A stretch of DNA of 64,000 nucleotides from Curtobacterium sp. ZW137 (lineage in GTDB: Bacteria > Actinomycetota > Actinomycetes > Actinomycetales > Microbacteriaceae), in assembly GCF_003762905.1 (NCBI RefSeq), contig NZ_RJKS01000001.1, positions 682,001 through 746,000 of the forward strand, written 5' to 3'. Shown here one piece after another: positions 43,578 to 53,589 of the stretch. Within the stretch, counting starts at the first letter, position 1. Every line of letters begins with the position of its first letter. A program made the position numbers and the translations under genes. The notes under the pieces were generated by a model. It saw only the letters and a program-made list of their open reading frames with translations, was not told where the DNA came from and made no database searches.

Positions 43578-44516
43578 CTAGAAGGTGAAGACCTGCGGGA
43601 GCAGCGGGTCGATGCCCACGGCGATGAAGAGCAGCGTCAGGTACGTGATCGAGCTGTGGAACACGCGCATCGGGTGGACGTGCTCGACGTGCTGGATCGC
43701 CCGGTTGTACAGCTTGTGCGACTCGACGACGAACCAGATCCCGCCGGCCAGCGCGACGACCGTGTACAGCGGCCCCATGTGCGCGACCGGGATCAGGAGC
43801 AGCGAGCAGACGAGCGTCGCCCACGCGTAGAGGATGACCTGGAGCCCGACGACGGTGCGGCCCCGGACGACGGCGAGCATCGGCACGTCGGCGGCGTCGT
43901 AGTCGTCGCGGTACTTCATCGACAGCGGCCAGTAGTGCGGCGGCGTCCAGAGGAAGATCACCATGAAGAGGATGACCGGCGCCCAGGTGAGCGAGCCGGT
44001 GACCGCTGCCCAGCCGATGAGCACGGGCATGCAGCCCGCGGAGCCGCCCCAGACGATGTTCTGCGGGGTGCGGCGCTTCAGCCACAGCGTGTACAGGAAG
44101 ACGTAGATCAGGATCGCGGCGACGCTCAGCGCGGCGGCGAGCCAGTTCACCAGGAAGCCGAGGACCGCGGTCGACCCGATGCCGAGCACCCACGAGAAGA
44201 CGAGGGCTTCGCGGTCGGAGAGCTCACCGGTGACGAGCGGCCGCGTGCTCGTCCGCTTCATGAGGCGGTCGATGTCGCGGTCGATGTAGCAGTTGAACGC
44301 CGACGCGGACCCGGCGGACATCGCGCCGCCGAGCAGCGTCCAGAGGACCAGCCAGAGGTCGGGCACCCCGCGCTCGGCGAGGAACATCGTCGGTGCGGTG
44401 GTCACGAGCAGCAGCTCCATGACCCGCGGCTTCGTCAGCGAGACGTACGCTCGGACCTTGCGGGACAGCGTCGAGCGACGCTCGGTGTCTGGCCTGGTCA
44501 CGGTGGCAGTCGGCAA
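43578..44516 (-). CDS. ctaB: Protoheme IX farnesyltransferase CtaB (COX10)
   Basis: Membrane prenyltransferase that makes heme O from heme B and farnesyl diphosphate; 312 residues from this start, with about nine hydrophobic segments. The first aspartate-rich motif [21 protein letters not shown] and the second, [13 protein letters not shown], are intact. Start: TTG 44516 is 5 bases after GAGGG; GTG 44501 and ATG 44582 are in frame and possible. A TAAACT box (44615-44620) is a likely promoter. Divergent from tkt, as often seen in actinobacteria. Confidence 0.93.
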   Translation of the reverse strand: MPTATVTRPDTERRSTLSRKVRAYVSLTKPRVMELLLVTTAPTMFLAERGVPDLWLVLWTLLGGAMSAGSASAFNCYIDRDIDRLMKRTSTRPLVTGELSDREALVFSWVLGIGSTAVLGFLVNWLAAALSVAAILIYVFLYTLWLKRRTPQNIVWGGSAGCMPVLIGWAAVTGSLTWAPVILFMVIFLWTPPHYWPLSMKYRDDYDAADVPMLAVVRGRTVVGLQVILYAWATLVCSLLLIPVAHMGPLYTVVALAGGIWFVVESHKLYNRAIQHVEHVHPMRVFHSSITYLTLLFIAVGIDPLLPQVFTF

Positions 44517-44921
44517 GGGGACCCTCAGTCTGTTCGCTTCAGCTCGCACACTCGGTGGACGACGTCGTCGGCGTCCGGGCATGCGCTGACCCGGAATGTC
44601 CACGGGTCCCGGACAGTTTACGCGATGGAAGCGCCGCGATGATGCCCCGCTCCACCCGAATCGCCCCGGAGCGCCCGACACGCCCGGGTCCCGGCACCGG
44701 CGCGTCCGTGCGTAGTGAGATCGCCGCGTCACCTGGACGCCTTCTGAGTGGCGGGTCACTATGCTGGAGAGGCCTCCCGCAGTGTGCCCCGAAGACGCCG
44801 GCCTCGACGAAGCCGGTCGGCCGCCGTTGATCGGCGACTGGACAGGGCCCCGGGTGGCAACCATGTCCGTGCGATGGCACGAGCCCTCGCACATGTCGCA
44901 TCAAGAAGGGTCAACATCCAA
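44517..44921. other. 405-base control region between ctaB and tkt
   Basis: No gene is supported. On the minus strand, TAAACT (44615-44620) would start the ctaB transcript near 44608, giving a leader of about 90 bases. On the plus strand TATGCT (44760-44765) could start tkt near 44772 with a leader of about 150 bases; no matching -35 is seen. A GTGCGA/TCGCAC pair lies in that leader. Confidence 0.5.
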
Positions 44922-47018
44922 GTGGCTGAATTCACCTGGGACGCCATCGACAGGAAGGCCGTCGACACGGCCCGCGTACTCGCCGCCGATTCGGTCGAGG
45001 CCGCCGGCAACGGTCACCCCGGCACCGCGATGAGCCTCGCCCCGCTCGCACACCTCCTCTTCCAGAAGGTGATGCACCGCGACCCGAGCGACTCCACGTG
45101 GATCGGCCGTGACCGCTTCATCCTCTCCGCCGGTCACGCATCGATCCTCCAGTACGTGCAGTTCTACCTGCACGGCTACGGCCTCGAGATCGAGGACCTC
45201 CAGCACCTCCGCAAGTGGGGCTCGAAGACGCCGGGTCACCCGGAGTACGGCCACACCGACGGTGTCGAGATCACGACCGGCCCGCTCGGCCAGGGCCTCG
45301 CGTCCTCGGTCGGCTTCGCCTACGCCCAGCGCTTCGAGCGCGGTCTGTTCGACCCGGAGACCCCGGCCGGCCAGTCGGCGTTCGACCACTTCACCTACGT
45401 GATCGCCGGCGACGGTGACATGCAGGAAGGCGTCACGAACGAAGCCGGTTCCCTCGCGGGTCGCCAGCAGCTCGGCAACCTCATCGCGTTCTACGACTCG
45501 AACCAGATCTCGATCGAGGACAACACCGACATCGCCTTCTCGGAGAGCGTCCCCGAGCGCTACGAGGCGCTCGGCTGGCACGTCCAGATCGTCGACTGGA
45601 AGAAGACCGGCGAGTACTCCGAGGACGTCGAGGAGCTCTACGCCGCGATCGAGACCGCCAAGCAGGTCACCGACAAGCCGTCGCTCATCGTCCTCAAGAC
45701 GATCATCGGCTGGCCGTCGCCGACCAAGCAGAACTCGGGCAAGATCCACGGTTCGGCGCTCGGCGCCGAGGAGATCAAGGGCCTCAAGGAGGTCCTCGGC
45801 TTCGACACCGAGAAGACCTTCGAGGTCGCCCCCGAGGTGCTCGAGTACACCCGCGGTGCCGTGGCCAAGGGCCAGGCGCAGCACGCCGAGTGGCAGAAGA
45901 CCTTCGACGCGTGGGCCGCGGCCAACGCCGACAAGAAGGCCCTCTTCGACCGCATGCAGGCCAAGGAGCTCCCCGAGGGCCTCGAGGCAGCGCTCCCGGT
46001 GTTCGGCACCGAGAAGGCCGTCTCGACCCGCGCCGCTTCCGGCAAGGTCATCAACGCCATCGCGCCGCTGATGCCCGAGTTCTGGGGCGGTTCGGCGGAC
46101 CTCGCCGAGTCGAACCTCACCACGATCGAGGGCGCGAAGTCCTTCGGTCCGGCCGAGGCGTCGACGTCGACCTGGAGCACCGACCCGTTCGGTCGCGTGC
46201 TGCACTTCGGCATCCGCGAGCACGCCATGGGCTCGATCCTCAACGGCATCGTCCTGCACGGGAACACCCGCCCCTTCGGTGGCACGTTCCTCATCTTCAG
46301 CGACTACATGCGTCCGGCGGTCCGTCTCGCCGCGCTCATGAAGGCGCCGGCGACGTACGTCTGGACCCACGACTCCATCGCCCTCGGCGAGGACGGCCCG
46401 ACGCACCAGCCGATCGAGCAGCTCACCGCCCTCCGCGCGATCCCGGGTCTCGACGTCGTCCGTCCGGCCGACGCCAACGAGGTCGCGTACGCGTGGCTGA
46501 CGATCCTCTCCCACACGGACCGCCCGGCCGGTCTGGCGCTCAGCCGTCAGAACCTCCCGGTGTTCGAGCGTGGCGAGGGCGACGCCTCCGGTGAGACGTT
46601 CGCGTCCGCCAAGAACGTCGCGAAGGGCGCTTACGTGCTCGCCGAGGCGCCGAACGGCACCCCGGACGTCATCCTCATCGGCTCCGGCTCCGAGGTCCAG
46701 ATCGCACTCGACGCGCGCGAACAGCTGAAGAGCGAGGGCGTCAACGCCCGCGTCGTCTCGGCCCCGTCGCTCGAGTGGTTCTTCCAGCAGGACGAGGCCT
46801 ACCGCGAGTCGGTGCTCCCCTCCTCGATCAAGGCCCGCGTCTCGGTCGAGGCCGGGATCGGCATGAGCTGGCGCGACATCGTCGGCGACGCCGGCCGCAG
46901 CGTCTCCATCGAGCACTTCGGTGCCTCGGCGGACTACCAGACGCTCTACAACGAGTTCGGCTTCACCACCGAGCACGTCCTCGCCGCGGCGAAGGAAACC
47001 ATCGCAGCAGCATCCTGA
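44922..47018 (+). CDS. tkt: Transketolase
   Basis: Thiamine-diphosphate enzyme of the non-oxidative pentose phosphate pathway, 698 residues. N-terminal AAGNGHPGTAMSLAP and GPLGQGLASSVGFA, ThDP motif GDGDMQEGVTNEAGSLA, catalytic-site HPEYGHTDGVEITTGPLG, and the C-terminal VWTHDSIALGEDGPTHQPIEQL are family hallmarks. GTG 44922 has GAAGGG about 11 bases upstream. First gene of the tkt-tal-pgi-zwf-opcA-pgl cluster, but two hairpins separate it from tal, so partial termination may tune the ratio. Confidence 0.97.
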   Translation: MAEFTWDAIDRKAVDTARVLAADSVEAAGNGHPGTAMSLAPLAHLLFQKVMHRDPSDSTWIGRDRFILSAGHASILQYVQFYLHGYGLEIEDLQHLRKWGSKTPGHPEYGHTDGVEITTGPLGQGLASSVGFAYAQRFERGLFDPETPAGQSAFDHFTYVIAGDGDMQEGVTNEAGSLAGRQQLGNLIAFYDSNQISIEDNTDIAFSESVPERYEALGWHVQIVDWKKTGEYSEDVEELYAAIETAKQVTDKPSLIVLKTIIGWPSPTKQNSGKIHGSALGAEEIKGLKEVLGFDTEKTFEVAPEVLEYTRGAVAKGQAQHAEWQKTFDAWAAANADKKALFDRMQAKELPEGLEAALPVFGTEKAVSTRAASGKVINAIAPLMPEFWGGSADLAESNLTTIEGAKSFGPAEASTSTWSTDPFGRVLHFGIREHAMGSILNGIVLHGNTRPFGGTFLIFSDYMRPAVRLAALMKAPATYVWTHDSIALGEDGPTHQPIEQLTALRAIPGLDVVRPADANEVAYAWLTILSHTDRPAGLALSRQNLPVFERGEGDASGETFASAKNVAKGAYVLAEAPNGTPDVILIGSGSEVQIALDAREQLKSEGVNARVVSAPSLEWFFQQDEAYRESVLPSSIKARVSVEAGIGMSWRDIVGDAGRSVSIEHFGASADYQTLYNEFGFTTEHVLAAAKETIAAAS

Positions 47019-47023
47019 GTGAT

Positions 47024-47056
47024 GAGGGCCGGGTCCGTCACACGGATCCGGCCCTC
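47024..47056 (+). terminator. Hairpin after tkt
   Basis: 14-base arms (GAGGGCCGGGTCCG and its complement, one G-T pair) with a TCACA loop, starting 6 bases after the tkt stop. No T-tract; may attenuate rather than end transcription, since tal follows on the same strand. Confidence 0.6.
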
Positions 47057-47058
47057 CT

Positions 47059-47098
47059 GACGGGAGGCCCGGCGCGGCCCCGCACCGTGCCTCCCGTC
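47059..47098 (+). repeat. Imperfect family A-like hairpin before tal
   Basis: GACGGGAGGC pairs with GCCTCCCGTC, with an imperfect interior. It shares the outer arm of family A and follows the tkt hairpin directly. Unlike the four perfect copies it lies between codirectional genes. Confidence 0.65.
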
Positions 47099-47154
47099 CT
47101 CAGGTGGCCGCCCACAGACCCCGACTCACCAAGTCGACGAAAGAAGAGAAACAC

Positions 47155-48270
47155 ATGGCTGACACCACCCCCACCGCCGCGCTCTCCGCGGTCGGCGTGA
47201 GCATCTGGCTCGACGACCTGTCCCGCGAGCTGCTCGAGACCGGCCGTCTCGAGAACCTCATCAAGGACCGCAACGTCGTCGGCGTGACCACGAACCCGAC
47301 GATCTTCGCCTCGGCCCTCGCCAAGGGCGAGCGCTACGACGCGCAGGTCAAGGAGCTCGCCGCTGCTGGCACCGACGTGACCGACGCGATCTTCGAGATC
47401 ACCACCCAGGACGTCGCGAACGCGTCCGACGTCTTCAAGACGATCTACGACGAGACCAAGGGCTTCGACGGCCGCGTCTCGATCGAGGTCGAGCCGGGCC
47501 TCGCCCACGAGACCGCGAAGACCATCGAGCAGGCCAAGTTCCTGTTCGACAAGGTCGGCCGCGAGAACGTCCTCATCAAGATCCCGGCGACCCTCGAGGG
47601 CCTCGAGGCCATCACCGAGGTCATCGGCGCCGGCATTTCCGTCAACGTCACCCTGATCTTCTCGCTCGAGCGCTACCGCGCCGTCATCGACGCCTACCTC
47701 GGCGGGCTCGAGAAGGCCAAGGCCGCCGGCCACGACCTCTCGAAGATCCACTCGGTCGCGTCCTTCTTCGTGTCGCGTGTCGACTCCGAGATCGACAAGC
47801 GCCTCGACGCCGCCGGCACCGACGAGGCCAAGGCCCTGAAGTCCAAGGCCGGCATCGCCAACGCGCAGCTCGCCTACCAGGTCTGGACCGAGGCGTTCGC
47901 CTCCGAGCGTGCCCTCGGCCTCCTCGAGGCCGGCGCGAACACGCAGCGTCCGCTCTGGGCGTCGACCGGTGTCAAGGACCCGTCGCTCTCGGACACGCTC
48001 TACGTGACCGAGCTCGCCGCGCCGAGCACCGTCAACACCATGCCGGGCAAGACCCTCGAGGCCACGTTCGACCACGGTGAGATCCACGGCGACGCGATCG
48101 CCGGTTCGTTCGACGCCGCGACCGAGGTCATGGACAAGCTCGCCGCCGTCGGTATCGACTACGACGACGTCGTGGCCCTGCTCGAGAAGGAGGGCGTGGA
48201 CAAGTTCAACGTCTCCTGGGGCGAGCTCGTCGACACCGTGAAGACGGCCCTCGAGAACGCCAGCAAGTAG
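47155..48270 (+). CDS. tal: Transaldolase
   Basis: A 371-residue transaldolase of the actinobacterial type, converting sedoheptulose-7-phosphate and glyceraldehyde-3-phosphate. [15 protein letters not shown] near the start, [18 protein letters not shown] with the Schiff-base lysine, [21 protein letters not shown] and [17 protein letters not shown] are typical. ATG 47155 has AAGAAGAG upstream. Its TAG stop overlaps the pgi start by one base, so tal and pgi are coupled. Confidence 0.96.
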   Translation: MADTTPTAALSAVGVSIWLDDLSRELLETGRLENLIKDRNVVGVTTNPTIFASALAKGERYDAQVKELAAAGTDVTDAIFEITTQDVANASDVFKTIYDETKGFDGRVSIEVEPGLAHETAKTIEQAKFLFDKVGRENVLIKIPATLEGLEAITEVIGAGISVNVTLIFSLERYRAVIDAYLGGLEKAKAAGHDLSKIHSVASFFVSRVDSEIDKRLDAAGTDEAKALKSKAGIANAQLAYQVWTEAFASERALGLLEAGANTQRPLWASTGVKDPSLSDTLYVTELAAPSTVNTMPGKTLEATFDHGEIHGDAIAGSFDAATEVMDKLAAVGIDYDDVVALLEKEGVDKFNVSWGELVDTVKTALENASK

Positions 48271-49889
48271 TGACCGTCTCCATCGCCGCCAGCGGTGACG
48301 CGGCGCGGGCCATCGACCAGGTGGTCCCGCGCCTCGTCGCCGACCTGGTGGCGTCGGGCATCACCGCCCAGGACCCCGACCTCTGGGGTCCGTCGGCGGA
48401 GACCGAGGCCGCCTCGCGCCTCGGATGGGTCGAGGCGGTCGCGGTCTCGCGGCCCCTCGTCCCCCGCATCACCGCACTGCGCGACGAGCTCCGCGCCGAG
48501 GGGATCGACCACGTCGTCCTCGCCGGCATGGGCGGCTCGTCCCTGGCGCCCGAAGTCATCACCCGCACCGCGGGGGTGCCCCTCACGGTGCTCGACTCGA
48601 CCGACCCGGCCCAGGTCACCGCGGCCGTCACCGACCGCCTCGACCGCACCGTGCTCGTGGTGTCGTCGAAGTCCGGCTCGACGCTCGAGACCGACTCCCA
48701 GCGCCGCGTGTACGAGCAGGCCTTCCGCGACGCCGGCATCGACCCCGCCCAGCGGATCGTCGTGGTCACGGACCCGGGCTCTCCGCTCGAGGCGTCCGCG
48801 ACCGACGCCGGCTACCGCGTCTTCACGGCGGACCCCACGGTCGGCGGCCGGTACTCCGCGCTGACGGCCTTCGGGCTCGTGCCCTCGGGTCTCGCCGGGG
48901 CCGACATCGCCGAGCTCCTCGACGAGGCGGACGCCATCTCGGCGCTCCTCTCCGTCGACATCGACGAGAACCCCGGGCTCGTGCTCGGTGCGGTCCTCGC
49001 CGGCACCGAGCCGCTCCGGGACAAGATCGGCATCGTCGCGGACGGTACGCACATCATCGGCTTCGGCGACTGGATCGAACAGCTCCTCGCCGAGTCGACG
49101 GGCAAGTCCGGCCGCGGCCTCCTGCCGATCGTCCTCGACGTCGACGCCCCGGAGATCACCGCCGGCCTGCCGGACGTGCAGATCGTCCGCCTCGTCGGCT
49201 CGCGCGACGACGAACGCCACGTCGCCGACGGCGAGGTCGAGATCACCGGCACGCTCGGTGGACAGATCCTCGTGTGGGAGTACGCCGTGGCCGTCGCCGG
49301 GCGTCTGCTCGGCATCGACCCGTTCGACCAGCCCGACGTGGAGGCGGCCAAGGTCGCTGCGCGCGCGCTGCTCGAGGGCGACGGCGGTCCCGTCTCGTCG
49401 ACCGCGCCCTCGTTCGAGGACCAGGGCATCGCGGTGACCGCGACCGGTCTCGAGGCCGGCAGCAGCATCGCCCAGGCCGTGACGAGCCTCCTGTCCGCCG
49501 TCGGTGACGACGGCTACGTCGCCATCCAGGCGTACGTCGACCGCGGTGTGAACCGCGAGCTCGAGGTGCTGCGGGATGTCATCGCGGAGCGCGTCGGCCG
49601 ACCGGTCACCTTCGGGTACGGCCCGCGGTTCCTGCACTCCACCGGCCAGTACCACAAGGGCGGACCCGCGACCGGGGTGTTCCTGCAGATCCTCGCGGAC
49701 GACGCGGGCGACCTGCCGATCCCCGGCCGGCCGTTCACGTTCGGCCAGCTCATCCGGGCCCAGGCAGCCGGGGACGCCAGCGTCCTCGCGCAGCACGGCC
49801 GCCCGGTGCTGACGCTGTCGTCGCGGGATCTCCCCGCGTTGGCGGACGTCGTCACTGCCGCGGTCTCGGGCCCGGCAACCACTTCCTGA
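48270..49889 (+). CDS. pgi: Glucose-6-phosphate isomerase
   Basis: Cytoplasmic isomerase linking glycolysis and the pentose phosphate pathway, 539 residues. AGMGGSSLAPEV, SKSGSTLETDSQ and VGGRYSALTAFGLVP are SIS-type sugar-binding segments, and the C-terminal GYGPRFLHSTGQYHKGGPATGVFLQI carries conserved lysine/histidine. This is the actinobacterial variant that is only distantly like E. coli Pgi; a bifunctional transaldolase/isomerase fusion known elsewhere is split here into two overlapping genes. GTG 48270 overlaps the tal stop. Confidence 0.9.
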   Translation: MTVSIAASGDAARAIDQVVPRLVADLVASGITAQDPDLWGPSAETEAASRLGWVEAVAVSRPLVPRITALRDELRAEGIDHVVLAGMGGSSLAPEVITRTAGVPLTVLDSTDPAQVTAAVTDRLDRTVLVVSSKSGSTLETDSQRRVYEQAFRDAGIDPAQRIVVVTDPGSPLEASATDAGYRVFTADPTVGGRYSALTAFGLVPSGLAGADIAELLDEADAISALLSVDIDENPGLVLGAVLAGTEPLRDKIGIVADGTHIIGFGDWIEQLLAESTGKSGRGLLPIVLDVDAPEITAGLPDVQIVRLVGSRDDERHVADGEVEITGTLGGQILVWEYAVAVAGRLLGIDPFDQPDVEAAKVAARALLEGDGGPVSSTAPSFEDQGIAVTATGLEAGSSIAQAVTSLLSAVGDDGYVAIQAYVDRGVNRELEVLRDVIAERVGRPVTFGYGPRFLHSTGQYHKGGPATGVFLQILADDAGDLPIPGRPFTFGQLIRAQAAGDASVLAQHGRPVLTLSSRDLPALADVVTAAVSGPATTS

Positions 49890-49911
49890 CACCAAAAGGA
49901 GTTCACCGACA

Positions 49912-51450
49912 ATGTCACCGGTGGCGATCACCCCGGAGCACAACCCGCTCCGGCTGCCCACGGACCGTCGACTGAACCGGATCGCGGGTCCCAGCACCCT
50001 CATCATCTTCGGCGTGACGGGCGACCTGTCCCGCAAGAAGCTGATGCCCGCGGTCTACGACCTCGCGAACCGGGGGCTCCTGCCTCCCGGGTTCGCGCTG
50101 GTCGGGTTCGCTCGACGTGACTGGGAGGACCAAGACTTCTCCCAGCTCGTCCACGACGCGGTCAAGGAGCACTCGCGTACCCCCTTCGACGAGGACGTGT
50201 GGCGCCAGCTCGAACAGGGCATCCGCTTCGTCCAGGGGTCCTTCGACGACCCCGACGCCTTCGTCCAGCTCAAGGAGACCGTCGACGCGCTCGACGCCGA
50301 ACGGGGAACCCTCGGCAACCACGCGTTCTACCTCTCGATCCCGCCGAAGATGTTCCCGGTCGTCACCGAGCAGCTGAAGCTGTCCGGCCTGACCGAGAAG
50401 CAGGACGGCTCGTGGAGCCGCGTCGTCGTGGAGAAGCCCTTCGGGTCCGACCTCCGCACGGCGCGCGAGCTGAACGCCATCGTCGAGAGCGTCTTCGCTC
50501 CTGACGACGTGTTCCGCATCGACCACTACCTCGGCAAGGAGACGGTCCAGAACCTCCTGACGCTGCGGTTCGCGAACCAGATGTACGAACCCATCTGGAA
50601 CTCGAACTACGTGGACCACGTGCAGATCACGATGGCCGAGGACATCGGCGTCGCCGGACGCGCCGCGTACTACGACGGCATCGGGGCGGCGCGCGACGTC
50701 ATCCAGAACCACCTGCTCCAGCTCCTCGCGCTCACCGCGATGGAGGAGCCCGTCTCGTTCAAGGCCGGACACCTCCGCGCCGAGAAGGAGAAGGTCCTCT
50801 CCGCGGTGGAGCTGCCGGCGGACCTGTCGACGGCCACCGCACGGGGGCAGTACGCCGGCGGGTGGCAGGGCGGCGAGAAGGTCCTCGGCTTCCTCGAAGA
50901 AGCCGGGATGAACCCGGAGTCCGGCACCGAGACGTTCGCGGCGATCAAGCTGAACATCGCGACCCGTCGCTGGCAGGGCGTCCCGTTCTACCTCCGCGCC
51001 GGCAAGCGCCTCGGTCGCCGCGTCACCGAGATCGCGATCGTGTTCAAGCGCGTCCCCGAGGACGTCTTCGGCATCCCGCAGTCCCCCCTCGGCCAGAACG
51101 CACTCGTCATCCGCGTCCAGCCGGACGAGGGCGTGACGCTGCGCTTCGGCTCGAAGGTCCCCGGCGTCGGCACGCAGGTGCGCGACGTCACGATGGACTT
51201 CGGCTACGGCCACGCGTTCACCGAGGCATCCCCCGAGGCGTACGAGCGACTCATCCTCGACGTGCTCCTCGGCGACCCGCCGCTGTTCCCGCGGCACCAG
51301 GAGGTCGAGCTCTCCTGGAAGATCCTCGACCCCATCGAGGAGTTCTGGGCCACGCAGGGCCAGCCCGAGCAGTACCGTCCCGGGACGTGGGGTCCGGCTT
51401 CGGCCGACGACCTCCTCGCCCGCGACGGACGGACCTGGAGGCGTCCATGA
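49912..51450 (+). CDS. zwf: Glucose-6-phosphate dehydrogenase
   Basis: First enzyme of the oxidative pentose phosphate pathway, 512 residues, makes 6-phosphogluconolactone and NADPH. Coenzyme loop IIFGVTGDLSRKKLMP (31-46) and the active-site RIDHYLGKETVQNLL are intact, with EKPFG before it. ATG 49912 follows AAGGAG by about 10 bases. Its stop overlaps the opcA start as ATGA. Confidence 0.97.
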   Translation: MSPVAITPEHNPLRLPTDRRLNRIAGPSTLIIFGVTGDLSRKKLMPAVYDLANRGLLPPGFALVGFARRDWEDQDFSQLVHDAVKEHSRTPFDEDVWRQLEQGIRFVQGSFDDPDAFVQLKETVDALDAERGTLGNHAFYLSIPPKMFPVVTEQLKLSGLTEKQDGSWSRVVVEKPFGSDLRTARELNAIVESVFAPDDVFRIDHYLGKETVQNLLTLRFANQMYEPIWNSNYVDHVQITMAEDIGVAGRAAYYDGIGAARDVIQNHLLQLLALTAMEEPVSFKAGHLRAEKEKVLSAVELPADLSTATARGQYAGGWQGGEKVLGFLEEAGMNPESGTETFAAIKLNIATRRWQGVPFYLRAGKRLGRRVTEIAIVFKRVPEDVFGIPQSPLGQNALVIRVQPDEGVTLRFGSKVPGVGTQVRDVTMDFGYGHAFTEASPEAYERLILDVLLGDPPLFPRHQEVELSWKILDPIEEFWATQGQPEQYRPGTWGPASADDLLARDGRTWRRP

Positions 51451-52391
51451 AGATCGACCTGCCGAACACCACGGTCTCGAAGATCCAGAAGACCCTCGTC
51501 CACATCCGCGAAGAGGGGGGCGCGGTCGCACTCGGCCGTGTCCTCACGCTGATCATCTCGACGGCCCTCGGCCACGAGGAAGAGGCGATCGCGGCGGCGA
51601 ACGAGGCATCCCGCGAGCACCCGATGCGCGTGATCATCGTGTCGAAGAACCACGGCGACATCCACTCGCCCGGTCGTCTCGACGCGCAGATCCGCGTGGG
51701 GAGCGACGCCGGCGCGAGCGAGGTCATCGTCCTCCGCGCGTACGGCGAGACGGCCACCGACGAGGAGAGCCTCGTCACCGGTCTGCTCCTGCCGGACGCC
51801 CCGGTCGTCGCCTGGTGGCCCGGGATCGCCCCGCCGAAGCCGGCGGAGTCCTCCCTCGGCCGCATCGCCCAGCGTCGCATCACGGACGCCGCAGCGCAGA
51901 AGGACCCGAGTGTCGCCATCGCGGCACTGGCCGAGTCGTACGTCCCCGGGGACACCGACTTCGCCTGGACCCGGTTGACGCTCTGGCGCAACCAGCTCGC
52001 CGCGGCGCTCGACCAGCCGCCGTACGAGCCGATCACCGGCGTCGAGGTCTCCGGTGCGAGCGACAGCCCGTCGACGATCCTCCTCGCCGCATGGCTGCAG
52101 CTGCAGCTCCAGGTGCCGGTGTCGGTCGTCACGTCGCCCCGCGCGACCGGGTCGAGCGGCATCCACGGGGTGTCCCTCGTCCGCGAGTCGGGCACGATCG
52201 AGCTCGAGCGGTCGCTCGTCGACGTCGCCACGCTGTCCATGCCCGGGCAGCCGGTCCACGATCTGTCCCTGCCACGCCGGAACCTGCGTGACTGCCTGGC
52301 GGAGGAACTCCGTAGACTCGACCCAGACGTCCTCTTCGGGGACGTCGTCAAGCACGGGGTGGCCCAGCTCCGCGATTCCGTCGCGAGCTGA
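51447..52391 (+). CDS. opcA: Glucose-6-phosphate dehydrogenase assembly protein OpcA
   Basis: A 314-residue OpcA, needed for full activity of glucose-6-phosphate dehydrogenase in cyanobacteria and actinobacteria. Family wording: LVTGLLLPDAPVVAWWPGIAP, SSLGRIAQRRITDA, YVPGDTDFAWTRLTLWRNQLAAALDQPPYEPI. Cytoplasmic. ATG 51447 overlaps zwf, so stoichiometric synthesis is likely. A 33-base-period direct repeat follows. Confidence 0.94.
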   Translation: MKIDLPNTTVSKIQKTLVHIREEGGAVALGRVLTLIISTALGHEEEAIAAANEASREHPMRVIIVSKNHGDIHSPGRLDAQIRVGSDAGASEVIVLRAYGETATDEESLVTGLLLPDAPVVAWWPGIAPPKPAESSLGRIAQRRITDAAAQKDPSVAIAALAESYVPGDTDFAWTRLTLWRNQLAAALDQPPYEPITGVEVSGASDSPSTILLAAWLQLQLQVPVSVVTSPRATGSSGIHGVSLVRESGTIELERSLVDVATLSMPGQPVHDLSLPRRNLRDCLAEELRRLDPDVLFGDVVKHGVAQLRDSVAS

Positions 52392-52424
52392 TCAGCCCCA
52401 CAGCGGTCCGGTCGCCCGGTCCTC

Positions 52425-52478
52425 GTCGTCGAGACGGGGTCCGGGTCGCCCGGCTCCGTCGTCGAGACGGGGTCCGGG
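52425..52478. repeat. 21-base direct repeat before pgl
   Basis: GTCGTCGAGACGGGGTCCGGG occurs at 52425-52445 and 52458-52478, 33 bases apart, in the 142-base gap between opcA and pgl. No hairpin or gene. Confidence 0.85.
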
Positions 52479-52533
52479 CGCACGGACCGACGGCGGTCAC
52501 ATCGGGTGGCCGCTCCACGAACACGGGAGTCAC

Positions 52534-53304
52534 GTGACCAACGAACGGCGGGTGCTGGTGCACCCGGACAAGCAGGCCCTCGGCGCCTCCGTCGCCGCAC
52601 GCTTCATCACGAAGATCATCGACGTGCTCGACGAGCAGGAGCGAGCGGACATCGCCATCAGCGGTGGTTCGGTCTCGTCCCTCGTGCTCGCCGCCATCGG
52701 TCAGTCCCAGGCGCGTGAGAGCGTCGACTGGTCGAAGGTGCACGTCTGGTGGGTCGACGAGCGCTGGGTTCCGGAAGGCGATGCCGACCGCAACATCACC
52801 GGCACGCAGACCGACTTCTTCGACCACGTGACGATCCCCGCGTCGAACATCCACCCGATGGCCGCGTCCGACGCCGGACTCACCATCGAGGACGCCGCTG
52901 CCCAGTACGAGCGCGAGCTCCAGGCAGCAGCGCCCGACTCGGCCGTCGCGCCGAAGTTCGACATCACGCTCCTCGGTGTCGGCCCGGACGGCCACACCGC
53001 GTCGCTCTTCCCGGAGTTCCCGCAGCTCTCGGTCACTGACCGCATCGTGCTGCCGGTCGACGACTCCCCCAAGCCGCCGCCGCAGCGCCTGACGCTGACC
53101 TACCCGGCGATCAACGCATCGCAGCGGGTGTGGGTCATCCTCTCCGGCGCCGAGAAGGCATCGGTGCTGGGGCTCGCCCTCGCCGGCGCCGCCGTGGACG
53201 AGGTCCCCGTCGGTGGCGTGCAGGGCCGCAAGCGCACCGTGTTCTTCGTGGACCAGGACGCCGCGCGCGACGTCCCGGAGAACCTGATCGCGTCGACCTA
53301 CTAG
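52534..53304 (+). CDS. pgl: 6-phosphogluconolactonase
   Basis: A 256-residue lactonase of the NagB/DevB type that hydrolyses 6-phosphogluconolactone after Zwf. DIAISGGSVSSLVLAAI, VHVWWVDERWVPEGDADRN, ITLLGVGPDGHTASLFP and the catalytic-site histidine are present. GTG 52534 has GGGAG 4 bases upstream. Last gene of the pentose phosphate cluster; converges with rbpA through two long inverted repeats. Confidence 0.95.
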   Translation: MTNERRVLVHPDKQALGASVAARFITKIIDVLDEQERADIAISGGSVSSLVLAAIGQSQARESVDWSKVHVWWVDERWVPEGDADRNITGTQTDFFDHVTIPASNIHPMAASDAGLTIEDAAAQYERELQAAAPDSAVAPKFDITLLGVGPDGHTASLFPEFPQLSVTDRIVLPVDDSPKPPPQRLTLTYPAINASQRVWVILSGAEKASVLGLALAGAAVDEVPVGGVQGRKRTVFFVDQDAARDVPENLIASTY

Positions 53305-53317
53305 TCACGCGTCGCTC

Positions 53318-53359
53318 CGACGGGAGGCCCGGTGCCAGCTGGCACCGGGCCTCCCGTCG
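53318..53359. repeat. Long inverted repeat, family A copy 4
   Basis: Perfect 42-base palindrome (21-base arms), half-site CGACGGGAGGCCCGGTGCCAG shortened here to GGGAGGCCCGGTGCCAG core, 13 bases after the pgl stop. Followed at 53421 by a family C pair, as at 3773-3904. Confidence 0.85.
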
Positions 53360-53420
53360 TCCGTGGGGTGCGCCCGCCCGGCCGGCCCGTCCGGCCCGTC
53401 CGGCGGACCCGTCCGACCCG

Positions 53421-53480
53421 GTGAGATCGCACTTCGTGTCGGGCGCGTGCGGCGCGAGGCGACGCGAAGTGCGATCTCGG
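53421..53480. repeat. Inverted repeat, family C copy 2
   Basis: Arms 53421-53441 and 53460-53480 (18 of 21 positions paired) share the core GAGATCGCACTTCG with 3842-3904. They lie 61 bases after family A copy 4, repeating the arrangement seen 49 kb away. Confidence 0.8.
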
Positions 53481-53546
53481 CGACCACCGGCGACCCCGGC
53501 GCGCCCGGCGCCGCCCGCGCCGCGCGCAGCGCGCGCCCGCGGCACG

Positions 53547-53582
53547 ACGAAGGCCCCCGCACCGGAGTGCGGGGGCCTTCGT
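53547..53582 (-). terminator. rbpA terminator hairpin
   Basis: Perfect 15-base stem (ACGAAGGCCCCCGCA and its complement) around CCGGAG, 7 bases beyond the rbpA stop. No T-tract, as common in actinobacteria. Confidence 0.8.
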
Positions 53583-53589
53583 GGACGAG

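Noticed and set aside
44901..46976. 691-codon open frame antisense to tkt
   Set aside because: The opposite strand encodes a full-length transketolase. The antisense product is Arg/Leu/Asp/Val-rich without any motif.
48159..50036. Minus-strand frame over pgi
   Set aside because: Antisense to a clear glucose-6-phosphate isomerase gene and with no ribosome site or motif.
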